Below are positions 1-10,488 of a stretch of 64,000 nt of DNA, piece after piece. Under the pieces are notes generated by a model, which ran no database searches, was not told the DNA's origin, and worked only from the letters and a program-made list of their open reading frames with translations. Each line of letters opens with the position of its first letter. Position 1 is the stretch's first letter. The position numbers were made by a program, and so were the translations under genes. This stretch comes from Phellopilus nigrolimitatus (taxonomy: Eukaryota > Basidiomycota > Agaricomycetes > Hymenochaetales > Hymenochaetaceae): assembly GCA_021029095.1 (NCBI GenBank), contig JAJOHG010000053.1, forward strand, positions 62,001 through 126,000, in the 5' to 3' direction.

Positions 1-972
1 ACTCCTTTAGACGCGTATAACGAATCGAAGTCGAAAGCAGAACAACTCGTGGTGGAAGCCAATGGCAAGGATGGGTTGCTCACTGTTGCTTTACGGCCAG
101 CGGGAATATTTGGGTAAGGTCGAGTGTTCTGTCAGCTGACTTCCGCTCGTACTCATTTGGTTCAGCCCGGGCGATCGACAGGTTATGCATGGCCTCATGC
201 AAGTTTTCAACAACAAACAAACACATTTCCAGATCGGAGACAACAACAACTTATTTGACTGGACATACGTTACGAACGTCGCGAAAGCCCACCTCCTAGC
301 TGCTGACCGACTCTCAAGTCCTCGAGCGGATTTGGACGAAGTCAAGCTCCAGCCCATGCCACCCGTCGACCTTTCGACTGCTGCCCGGCGTGTACCCACG
401 TCCTCTGCGCGGCTCATTGGCCCCGCTGTCGAAGTACCTGCTAATGCTATAGAGCTTGAAGGGGCTTTCAAAAATGGCGAGTTATACGACCCGCGTCCTG
501 CCGTCCGAACGCGGTTCGATCAGCTGAGCCCGGTCGTCATGGAACGTACAGAAAGCGATCCTCTACGTGTGGACGGGCAGGTTTTCTTCATAACGAACGG
601 CGAGCCTGTGTACTTCTGGGATTTCATGCGTGCCGTCTGGCATGAAATGGGCGATCCGCTCGATAAAAGGACATTTAAGCTGCCAAAGTCGCTAGGAAGC
701 GTCCTGGCGACCCTTGCTGAGGGATGGGGCTGGGTGGTTGGTAAAGAACCGGCGTTCACTCGCTTTCGTGTAACGTTCAGTTGCGCGACCCGATGGCATA
801 ATATAGAGAAGGCTCGCCTAGTTTTAGGGTATGAGCCGGACGTCGGTGTGGTCGAAGGGGTAAAGCGGATGTGCGACGTAAGTTTTTATCTTTTTCTCCG
901 ATGTCAAGATATTCGCAGTACTTATGGCAACTCATTCAGTGGTACAAGGCAGAGTTCATGACGAAGCAATAG
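1..972 (+). CDS. ERG26: Sterol-4-alpha-carboxylate 3-dehydrogenase (decarboxylating), 3' part
   Basis: NAD-dependent 3-beta-hydroxysteroid dehydrogenase of ergosterol synthesis in the ER; it oxidises and decarboxylates the C-4 carboxysterol together with the Erg25 and Erg27 enzymes. The gene enters from the left edge, so the Rossmann nucleotide-binding N-terminus is missing. Exons read 1-113, 166-877 and 940-972 and join in frame to 285 visible residues. The first exon has the YNESK segment, which carries the YxxxK catalytic pair of the SDR family, followed by LRPAGIFG; after the first intron comes PGDRQ, then DWTYVTNVAKAH, as in Erg26. About 80 residues of low similarity sit between the AHLLAADRL and VFFITNGEP blocks, an insertion relative to yeast Erg26. 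The protein ends WYKAEFMTKQ. The family assignment is secure. Confidence 0.92.
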
Positions 973-1222
973 TATCTGTAGCGCAGTTACCTTTTCTTAT
1001 ACAGTGTTTATCCATTCTCTTTGTTTTCGGTTATATCTTATCGTGTCTATTGGCTTCAACTGGATGGATCTCAGCGGAGTGCTGATATAATACTAAAGCA
1101 ACGACAACGAATACAAAATACACTTCAAAGCAGTCGTGGTGGTATACAGTATACTATAAACTATAAATGTCAATCGTGCTTTGTCCACATGTTAAGAGCG
1201 ATAATCAAAGTAGAAAGTAACC

Positions 1223-2011
1223 TCAGTCTTTCAGCCTCGACTCCACCCCTTCTAAGAACGCCATGCCATCCCTTGTCAACGTCTTTCCGGATGTCGCACG
1301 AACTGCCGCAGAGAATTCCGTCAGCATTAACGCAAGCTGGGTGTTGCCCATTCCTAGCGGCGCGGTTTGTAGCCGCTGTCGAATTGTCTTTACCGTCTCC
1401 ACTTTCGGCGCAGGCGGAGGACGCTGCCGCAGCCTCGTCTGCGACCCGTTCGTCACCGCTGAATTCGCATCAGAATTTCCGCTGGTCGCCCGCGAGTCGG
1501 GCACGACGAAGACGGATGGGTCCTCGAGCTGCTTGCTGAGCGCGGCGAGGAAGTCGAACGCCTCCTTCGTCACGACCTTTGAGCGGTTCGCTTGCAGCAT
1601 ATCCACGAACTGGCGCAGGAGCTTGCCGAGCTCCGCATTGTCGATCGCTTTGCGTGCCTGCCTTGTGAGAAGACGTATCGCGGCCTGCTTTGCGTACCTG
1701 TCTAGCTGCCGTGAGGACGGGTCGCTTGATCCATCGCTGCTGATTACGATAAAATCAGCCTGCTGCTTCGCCTTTTCGGGGGCGGTGTCCAGTTGGCCCG
1801 AGTTTTGCAAGTCTGCAATGTTGGGAGCCGCAGCGCCAGCACCAGCACCAGAAGAATCTTGCTGTCCGACTTTTCAGGAGGATTAGAGGAACTGTGGAAC
1901 GTTGGTTGGTACAGGTGCAACTGCGGGCCTTTCTGCTCCAGGTACTATGGCGCTGTCCAGGTTCAGATTGGCGATCTCTCCGAGAACCTTTTCAATGTCT
2001 ACATCGGTCAT
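1223..2011 (-). CDS. Hypothetical protein, 245 aa
   Basis: I do not recognise this protein. The ATG at 2011 opens MTDVDIEKVLGEIANLNLDS. Two in-frame stops are removed by a 51-nt intron (1862-1912, GTACCA..ACAG with a CTAAT branch site), so exons 1913-2011 and 1223-1861 give one frame. The N-terminal third is rich in Ala, Pro and Gly. Two helical stretches (about residues 75-140 and 180-245) have similar logic: a leucine-rich helix, then a Lys-Thr turn, then an aromatic helix ending near the C-terminus (EAFDFLAALSKQLED and DGMAFLEGVESRLKD), which suggests an internal duplication. No signal peptide or membrane segment is seen. The start lies only 72 nt past the stop of the casein kinase gene on the same strand, so the 5' end could be wrong. 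Confidence 0.6.
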
Positions 2012-2083
2012 ACTCCGCTGACCAGCCGGTATTGGCGCCCGATGTGAGAGCGGACGAGGACGAGGGACCTAGTTAGTTGAACA

Positions 2084-3313
2084 TTAGACACTTAAGAATA
2101 TAATAATATCTCGGGGTACGAGTCGGTGAAGCAGTCTGACCTCTTCAAGCCTCGGAGGCCAAACAAGTGCGTCGCTCACGGAGCCATCGGGCTCGACATA
2201 CCCCTTCTCTCTAGCAAGCGCAGCAAACTCTTTCCGCCAGAAACGGTAATTTGGCTGGTCCAAGAACCTCAACCGGCGACAGTATCGGAGGAATTCCTCG
2301 AATACGGGAGGCAGGCCCCGACACAGGACGTCCGGTCGGGCGTTCAACTTCTTACGAATGATGATATCGTGCAGTTTATCGGTTTTCGGCACTCCGTTGC
2401 GTGTCCACGGCAGTCCGTTCTCAGTCACGAGATGTATCAACATCAGGGCTAGAGCTTCCATGTCGTCTCTTCGTGAGGGAACTATAAAATTATGAGAGAA
2501 GTGATGAACATTCAAGTTAGGACTGAAACTACCCTTTCCTCGACAGTGTACATTGACAGAGGAGAACCAGTAGTTTCCGATAAAATCCCGCTTTGCCTTG
2601 CTATCTGGAATATGCTTGTGGGTGTGAGGGTCAATATACCTCTTGGAAAACCCGAAATCTATCATATAAATCACGCCTTCGTTCTTCTCTAATCCTACTA
2701 CGCAGTTCCCTAGCTGGATATCTCTGTGCAAGATACCACGAGAGTGCATGAATTCAAGCCTGGAAATCTAGTCGGAACGATGAGCGCACGCACATGACTC
2801 GCTGAGAGGACATGGGCTTACAACTTGCATCGCGATACAGATAGTACTGCGGAGATCCATTCTCTTGTTGTTTTTACGATACATGTTGTCGAGGGAGGGT
2901 CCGAGGAGGTCGATCACTTCGACATCCATACCAATGGTCCAAATTAGAAATCAGGGACAGCGTGCACGAGAAGGGACCTACCCAGGTAGTCGTAGTCGCC
3001 TTGAATACCAGCTGCCCATAGCGTCGGCATACCTACGCCGCCTTGCAATGACGGATAGAAACCGCGCTCGTAGCGGTTCGTCGGGCATTCATGATCGACG
3101 TCCTGCACCTTGATAGCTGCAACTTGTCCAGTAAATGGGTTTGTCGCGCGCCAGATGGAGCCTAGACACGGACTTAGTGTTGGTACGCGGCACGCGCACT
3201 ATGTTGTGAAGGAGGACAATGACTGACGCACCAGAATAACCTGAGCCCAAATTCTGGTCTAGGAGCCAATTTCCTATCCGTGCGGGGACACGAACGCGAT
3301 CATCGTTGCCCAT
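2084..3313 (-). CDS. Casein kinase I-like protein kinase with Gln in the catalytic loop
   Basis: Five exons (3232-3313, 2982-3161, 2822-2916, 2533-2767, 2084-2481) give 329 aa, essentially one kinase domain. Visible in order: glycine loop LGSGYSGSIW, VAAIKVQ with the ATP-binding Lys, IDLLGPSLDNMY as in CK1, HRDIQLGN catalytic loop, IDFGFSKRY with the metal-binding DFG, THKHIP, and SRRDDMEAL. The THxHIP and SRRDD blocks are CK1 hallmarks. The Lys of HRDxK that contacts the ATP gamma-phosphate is Gln (codon CAG), although the catalytic Asp and the Asn remain. There is no long tail and no palmitoylation-type Cys end, so it is not the Yck plasma-membrane type. Start chosen at MGNDD just ahead of the domain; an upstream in-frame ATG at 3424 is possible. 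Activity cannot be judged from sequence alone. Confidence 0.85.
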
Positions 3314-3828
3314 GATGGGGACGCGATTTTCGTCGACAAACTGAGTTAAGCCAGTTACGCGAACACAAGATGGATTTGAGCAGCGAAAGAGCCGAGAAAC
3401 GCGTCGAGTCGTCGTCGAGTTCAAGTCGTGACCAACAGACGCACGACGCGTTATGTCAGATCCGCGCCGCCATCAAGGACACACACACTGACACGTTCTG
3501 ACATTTTCTGACACTCTCAAAATTCGTCTCAAATTCACGGAGGAAAAGGCGCTCCGAATATACACGATAAATTGTCTTTCGGATCAGACATACAGCAACT
3601 ATGTAACTATGTTCATGGAGGAGAAACTAAGTAGGAAAGAGAACGCGAAGCGAGGGCCCATCAAAGATGCGCGCCAAACACAACGCGTTTGGCCTCGTGG
3701 GCCCAATTCAACTTGTTGTGTTAACCGAGCACAACCGTTCATTTTGAACGCTCGACGCTCGACTTCCGGCTGTCTCCTCCGAAGTCAACGCTCACGTTCA
3801 CGTCCACCACGACCACGACGCCGCCGTC
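3314..3828. other. Divergent intergenic region between two kinase genes
   Basis: The casein kinase gene reads left and the next kinase gene reads right from this 515-nt stretch, so it must hold both promoters. A short imperfect repeat of TTCTGACA occurs near 3490-3520. I see no clear TATA box and no gene. Confidence 0.5.
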
Positions 3829-6800
3829 ATGCCCCCCACGCTCCCGTCCCAGCCAGTCGCTGCCTCGTCCGACACCGACATCTACAGCATCACCGACGCG
3901 CACCTCGCCCAGCGTTATCAGTTCATTCGCGAGGTCCGTACGCGTCTCGAACCTCTATGCCTCGCGTACATGTTTGTTTATCACTTCCTACCGTCTAGAT
4001 TGGTGCAGGGAACTGGGGTTGTGTATGGCTTTGTGCGCCCAAGACAGACGAGTCTCACGGCCAGGCAGTCGTCGATGACCCTCGTCGACGCGTCGCAGTC
4101 AAGCTTGTCTTCAGAGAGAAGAAGCCGACAACGGCCCAGCGTGTTAGATCACTGTGAGCAGGCTATATACGCGTTTTTGACGGAGATGAAGAGGCTCAGA
4201 CAATATATTTAGCTGGAACGAAATGAAGATCGTCCGCGCACTCAAGCAAGACCCTCATCCGTCCATAATTCCATTCCACTCTTTTATTATCACACCTTCC
4301 TTTGCTATCATCACAATGTGAGTCCTTCTCTTTTCCTCTTTTCTTTCCAAAGTGCTTCTTCAACTATACGAGGGCTTGATGTCGATCCTGCCCCCGCTCT
4401 GACGCCGAAATATGGCTGTGACCGAGGCATTCCACAATCGCGATTTTCGGTCTAAACGGGGTTGAATGTGGGGAAGGCTGAACCATCTGTGATACATTTG
4501 ATGCGCAGGCTGTGATGCATTGCTTTCATTGATTCCTTTCCTGGAATTTAACCGCGAACTGGCACTGAGTGTATCGAGTTTAGTGGGCGCATTGTCGACG
4601 CGTTTCCTTTTTCCTAATTATTCTTACAAGTCACTTGTCTCATGTCTCAGCCTTTGGGGAGGAGAATGCTCAAGAAACGAGTCCATTTATTTCTGTACTT
4701 ATTTTGTTTTATTTTATTCTCGCTATTCTTAGCTTTTTTCATGCTGATCGTTGGGCTTCAGGGAATACCTGCCTCATTTGGTTCCCGTTGAAGTCCCAGA
4801 ATGCAAGGCCCGTGAATGGTTCCGCTCCTTGCTATCTGCTGTGTCATTCCTGCATGATCGAGGAGTCGTGCACAACGACATCAAGTGCGTAGAATATTAC
4901 CGCGTATACAGTCTCGCACTTATATGGCTCTAAGACCTGCGAACATCTTGTTGTCGACGAAGAATGTTCCAGTATTTGTTGATTTTGGTTTCGCAGAGCG
5001 TTACGAGATAGGATCCAAACGCGCATTTTTAAGCAACTTGGCATACGGGACGCCCGAGGTTCGTTTTACGCTCCCACCGCATCTTCGCACTTATTAATTC
5101 CCGTGTATGTGTTTGTTTTTCGTAGTATCTATCACCAGAACGAGCTCGTGGCAATGTTCATGACACGCGTAAGTCAGACATGTGGTCTTTGGGCATTGCG
5201 TTCTTTGAGATCCTCATCGGTCGGACTCCCTTCGAGTACGTCGAAGGGGAGAAATTCACAACTCCGGAGGATCTTGAACGATACTGGTCTCGCACAGTAA
5301 GTGCTTACAATAATTGTCGAAGCCAAAATCATTGACTTCTTTTCTGTCAGGTAAAAGGGAAATGGGTCGGAGAGTGGAAGATGTCCAAGCCCGCTGAACG
5401 CCTGTTACTAAGAATGATCTCTCCAAACGCCGACATTCGTTACACTGCTTCACAAGCTATGGGGGACGTGTACTGGTCTGACGAGTCTGACGCGGAAGTA
5501 TTGTCAGACGCACAGGAGGAATCGTCCGTACCTGCTTCGGTCAGGACTCCGTGTAAGGTTAAAGGAGTGGAACGGAAGACTTCGACGCCTCTAAACAGGG
5601 AAAACATTCGAACGCCAGCGTCGACGCCAAAGCGAATTCCTGCTGCTGACGGTATGTTGATCCAACGTCGCCGCACATCAGGCTGATCTGATCTTTTCCA
5701 TTAGATGCTAAAGCAAGAGTTACTGCGCGCGCCGCTCGACGTGCTCAGCAGCAAGTTTTGCCGTCCATTGAGGGCTCTCCACTTTCTCCTAAAACCGCCG
5801 GCCGGAGAGAAAACACTTCGCCCATACGTTATGCCCCTCGCGCTGCTGCTCATAAAGGCCATGTGCCCGTGACGCGAAAGCCTGTTCCCTCTGGTGACAG
5901 AGAGAACAGGCCGCCTGTCAAGGGCAAAGATGCCGCGACGCGAGAAAGCGAGACCAAGGAGCGCACTAAGAAAAACCGCGTCTTGCTCGACAGAACGGAC
6001 CGCAGTCGGAATGTCCAGACGCCGAAGAAAATTGGAACGGTGCATGCTCGTGGGAAGACAGAGAAGGTTGAGAAAGTCAAGCAGGCGGACCCGAAGCGGC
6101 TCGGCAGCGGCAGCTACGACAGAGTAAAAGCGTTCGAGCGTTTGAAGCAGATGGAACGCAGCAGGTTCCTGGAGGAGGAAGATGAAGAGGACGAAGTCAA
6201 AGAGGGCCAAGAAATCAGTATTTCTCCCAAGCCTTCATCCCAGCTTGACCCGACTCCGAGCACGGCTGGACTGTCCACAAAAGTTGATGCCAGGAGCGTG
6301 TTAGGGATGAGCTTCGAGCGGCCAAGGACAGCCGATTCATCTTTCACTATGCTGTCGTCAGAGCCCAGGGGCAGGTTCGAGCGGCGGCCATCAGAAGGTT
6401 ACCGGCCTGTTGAAGACCCGAGGCTGTTGCCACCCAACCCCCTCCCTCGCCCTGGTAATGATTCTAGCTTGAGTCTATTCAAGCAGAACTTCAAGTCGTC
6501 TATTGGTCAGTCCTGCTCAATACACAAGGTTCTAAATGCTGCATCTCATTATATTCTTGCATTCAGACAAAACTTTGGGGCGATATAGATCATCGACCTT
6601 GGACCATACAAGCACTTGGAAAGCATCGAGGCAGGCATCCGAAGATCATGAAACAGAACTGGGCATTGGTCATAGGGAGTCCTGGGAGAACGACTCGCTC
6701 ATTCGAGACGGTATGTGGATGAGGTCGCAACGGTGTTTCCTTTCGGCTGATCATGAAAACAAATATTTACAGCGAAATCTTCGCTCCCAGTTGTTCGACA

Positions 6801-8037
6801 TGCGCTGCATAACGAGCAGGTAGCCGCAGACAATAAATACGACCGTTTGTCATTGTGGGTTCGCAATGTCGAGCGTAAGCATAACTTACCTTGTTGCTTG
6901 TGCATATTCTGATAAAGTTGCTCTTTACAGAAGTAGTGCAGGAAGCGAAAGAGACCTTCGCTTCGTCGACCATAACCCCGCTTCCGCCTCTTCCTGCTCG
7001 GCCTGTGCAACGTCCGGCCAGCACTCGAAACGTACGACCTTCACGTGTTCCTCGCAAAATCCTGCCTGCAGACCAGATCTTCCAAGTCGACGCGGCTGAC
7101 TCGGCGCTTTCATCCAACGTGCCTTCAACAGGATGTATATCGCCTGAGAAAATGTCTATCAATATCGGGGCTATGCTTGCCTCTCCTTTGGAAGGGCTGG
7201 ACTTTGGCTTACCTACGAGCTCGCCCCGGGCGCGCCGAGCCACAGTCTCTGCGACTTCCCCTGTCTTGGCTGCAAAGACAACGCTGACGGACAGCTTTGA
7301 CGGCTCACCATCAAAGCGGAAGGAAAAGGCGAAGTCTTCTGGCAATCTAGCTAGCTTGGTCAGGCCGATAAGCCCGATGAGTCAGATACAGAAGGAATTA
7401 GAGAAAGGTCAGTCTTGTTTCTCCTTTTTTTTAGAACCTCAATGCTGAAGTTCGACTAGGGGAAAATTTGGCAATTCCTAACATATCGGACGTGTTGGAC
7501 CGAAGCATTTTCATTGCTGGAAACGGGACCACACTGCCGCACCAGGAGGATTCCTTCATCCCTAATATTTCACCGCCAGAAGCGAATAGAAAATCGTCCA
7601 CTCTTGGCCCTTCGAACTCTCCGCCAACTACCAACATCCTACGGGAGAGCAGTTCGTCGCCTATCTTGACTTCTCCTCATCGGAGGCACATTGAGGGCGT
7701 GTACGACCGCTTCCTCATGGCGGCCACTGGTGTCAAACGCGTCGGCCGCGGTTATCAATCCGACATGTCTGCGCCGGCGCAAATGCTGCCGAGCCTCGGG
7801 GCTAAGAAAAACAGCAAAATATTTTCTGGACGTCGTCCGATACGTTCTGTGGTCTCCAAGGACGATCTGAACAAATCCGGTGGCGTCGATGACTTCGGAA
7901 AATTTATGACGGCCTCGTACTCGTCCATGTCTTCTCATAGGGACGACGCAAACAAATCTGTCCGTGCTGTGGCCAAGGCGTTCAAAGCCATTGTGACCGG
8001 CAAAACTGTCGCTCGGCGACAGTCGAAGGTTTTGTAA
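3829..8037 (+). CDS. Large Ser/Thr protein kinase with long disordered C-terminal tail
   Basis: Twelve exons (3829-3933, 3999-4153, 4213-4317, 4762-4884, 4935-5058, 5126-5296, 5351-5651, 5705-6505, 6567-6710, 6773-6874, 6931-7407, 7460-8037) join in frame to 1061 aa. The kinase domain fills about residues 30-330: glycine loop [17 protein letters not shown] with the ATP Lys, [31 protein letters not shown] and [14 protein letters not shown]. The catalytic loop is HND instead of HRD, so it is a non-RD kinase that should not need activation-loop phosphate in the usual way. The remaining 700 residues are low-complexity, rich in Ser, Pro, Lys and Arg, with many SP/TP sites and a short acidic run (EEEDEEDE), typical of a heavily regulated scaffold. 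Intron 3 (4318-4761) is 444 nt, far longer than its neighbours. I cannot place it in a named subfamily. The last exon ends in a basic segment. Confidence 0.85.
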
Positions 8038-8624
8038 ATGTTATTTCTCGTCTTATATGTCCTTTCAACTTCTTTCATCTTCTTTCATCTACCTGTATTA
8101 TTTGGCAACCCATTTTATCTCCTTATCTTTTACTGATTTGGCATTGGATAATTCGTCTCGCTGCCGGTTTCTTTTGCTCTTATTCTGCTATCGCTATTGC
8201 TATGCTGCGTATGATCTTACACGGTTTTCACGACTACTTGGTTTCTTTCACGATCGGACCACACTTTCTTCACGTCTCTATCTACATCGCTGTCCCCCGA
8301 CGTCACAACCACACGCTGCAAATGCTGGGAGTATGACCATTGGATGTGTACAGTAATGCTGTGTATTTTTTTTCATGAAGTTGACGAATCGATGCTGTCG
8401 GGCTGTGCCCTACGATTTCAGTGATCCTCGATAGGAAGTGTCACGACCCTGAAACTCTCCGTACTACCCGCGCGGGCATCTTCTGTGCTTCCGGTCTACT
8501 AAATCTGTCATCTCAGACTCCGAGTATCTGTAAGTAGCTGAGGCAATGTTCGGCACCGGGCGTCTACGCAGTAATATGAAAAGCGCGCAGGCTACCTGTA
8601 TTCTGAATTCGTTCTCTGATCATC
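8038..8624. other. Intergenic region
   Basis: 3' flank of the kinase gene and promoter of the next gene on the same strand. The first 130 nt are pyrimidine-rich. Small open frames here lack codon bias and start signals; nothing else is seen. Confidence 0.5.
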
Positions 8625-10274
8625 ATGACCCACTCCTTTCCAAGTCCTGCATCCGTATGGGCAGATGGTGCCTTCCAGAGAACGAACGTCGAGGACGCTC
8701 CGAGTCTGCACGAAGCCGCTGCCTCTTTAGCAGGGTCTCCCAGCGAGATACCTGCAGGTAGCAGCGACAGCGTGCCTCCGCCTACTCAGACTGAGGATTT
8801 TGATCCTCTACAACAGTACGGGTCTTCCGATCCTCTGTCGGACGTGGCTCCGATTTCTCGCCAAGGCCTTATTTCTGATGTACCAGCTATGCGCGCATCT
8901 TCACCCTATTCCCCAGAGCGGATTGATCTAGGCGCGCGCGGCGCGCTGCGGGAGGTCGTGTTTTCTGCTCTCATGTCTGACACGCTCTCCCCGCGAGAAC
9001 GCGTGGCTCTCTTGGACGACTGCAAAGCTACCGCGAAACAATCCGGTCTCGGTATTCCCTTCCGCGAACTCCTCAGCGAGCCTATGCAGCCCTTCGGAGT
9101 ACCCCCTCTCATGTACGAGCTCATGAGTTGCCAGCCGGATTGGGACGGCATAAACGACGAGGACTTTGGCAACGGCATGGAACTGGTCCTTTTTCTCATA
9201 GAGTATTGGAACGAGAATGTGATTGCCCATGGGAATATGGGCATGCTGTCCTGGGTTGTTCGGACTGCCTGTCTTCGGAGGGCCGACGAGGAAGGAGGGA
9301 ACAAGCTCTTTCAGCAGCTCCGTTCAACCATCTTCCACAGGCGCGGTTATCGAAGCGGATACGCCGATTATGATATCCTTGTGACGCCCTTAGGAGCGCA
9401 GGGCACGAAACCAAGTAGCTCGTTCCCTGACTTCAGCGCTTTGATCTCCTTACCGTGCTTTGCATCGCAATTGGCGCACACAACCAGCCAGAATGAAATT
9501 CCCGGAGACGTCTCTCAAGTTTCCAGGGGTAAAAAACCTCTTCCTCCGGACCCGGCACGAGTCAATGTCGACTTCCTCGCCGCGCGCCGCGCATGGCGGC
9601 TCGAAATAGACAGCAACGAGCTCAAGCTCGAGCTGGTTGACGGACCCGGTGGCTCGGAGCCCTGTGAGTCCGAAGACGAACCGGCGTTGTATATCGATGC
9701 ACGAGTGAATGTCGTTGCACCTGACCCAGCAGATCTGGGGTCTGCTGGTAGCGCGAGTTCGGCTGCAGCAAGCCTGCCGAGCGTACCCATAGAGCTTCTG
9801 CTCCCGCGCGCTCTACTTCGCCCCATTGGCACGTCTGGCCAGGGAACGCACGTCATGAAGCTTTCACCGTGTTTCTCCTCCGGATCGTCTGACTATCACG
9901 CACCACGAGGCTTCGACGATGCGCGTTTTTTGCACGATTACAAGAGCGCGCTTCTGCTCGAGCTGACTGTGCGCCTCGCGCGTGACCCATTGGCGTTCCC
10001 GCCGCGTGCGATTGCGGAGCACGAGCAACAGAGGCTGATACAATCCCACGGAGAGCCAGTTGTGGGTTCATCTGGGATTGCGCTCGAAAGTGCTGATGAC
10101 AATGACGATCTGTATGCTCCTGAAGGTTATGCAGTCGTGGGAAATGGGAGGACGGCGGGGAACTTGCCCTCGGAGGCGGACGAGTGGGAGAAGGTCAGTC
10201 AAGCCGACGAGACAGAAGAGACGGAGGGTGGGTGGGTGAAAGCGAGTTGGAGTGGAAAGGATGAGGAGCTATGA
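8625..10274 (+). CDS. Hypothetical protein, 549 aa, single exon
   Basis: Uninterrupted frame, unusual among its intron-rich neighbours. I do not recognise a family. The first 100 residues are Ser/Pro/Asp-rich and probably disordered. Residues about 100-260 form a compact alpha-helical region with REVVFSALMSDTLSPRER, PFGVPPLMYELM and many Trp/Leu positions. The middle carries acidic linkers (about residues 340-370) and an Ala/Ser-rich stretch. The C-terminus is strongly acidic with three Trp-containing repeats (DEWEKVS, GGWVKAS). The acidic-Trp tail looks like a short linear binding motif region, but that is only inference. There is no signal peptide or membrane segment, so it is probably cytosolic or nuclear. 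The ATG at 8625 is the first in frame. A retrocopy origin would also explain the missing introns. Confidence 0.7.
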   Translation: MTHSFPSPASVWADGAFQRTNVEDAPSLHEAAASLAGSPSEIPAGSSDSVPPPTQTEDFDPLQQYGSSDPLSDVAPISRQGLISDVPAMRASSPYSPERIDLGARGALREVVFSALMSDTLSPRERVALLDDCKATAKQSGLGIPFRELLSEPMQPFGVPPLMYELMSCQPDWDGINDEDFGNGMELVLFLIEYWNENVIAHGNMGMLSWVVRTACLRRADEEGGNKLFQQLRSTIFHRRGYRSGYADYDILVTPLGAQGTKPSSSFPDFSALISLPCFASQLAHTTSQNEIPGDVSQVSRGKKPLPPDPARVNVDFLAARRAWRLEIDSNELKLELVDGPGGSEPCESEDEPALYIDARVNVVAPDPADLGSAGSASSAAASLPSVPIELLLPRALLRPIGTSGQGTHVMKLSPCFSSGSSDYHAPRGFDDARFLHDYKSALLLELTVRLARDPLAFPPRAIAEHEQQRLIQSHGEPVVGSSGIALESADDNDDLYAPEGYAVVGNGRTAGNLPSEADEWEKVSQADETEETEGGWVKASWSGKDEEL

Positions 10275-10488
10275 GAAATCTCTATTCATCGGTTTTTCTT
10301 TTCTCTCAGAAATGTGTTGTAAAATCTTGTTTCAAATATGCGCACACATTGCTCGCGATCCAGATGTTGTACAGTATTTATTAGTAGACGAACAGCGATG
10401 AACATGTACAGGAGGTGCTGTATCTATGATACAAACTCGATTCCAAAAACCAAAGCACAATAAAATGAAATAAATAAGAGCGAATAGT

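Noticed and set aside
1263..1886. Long plus-strand open frame
   Set aside because: It is the antisense shadow of the minus-strand hypothetical gene, which has a consistent intron.
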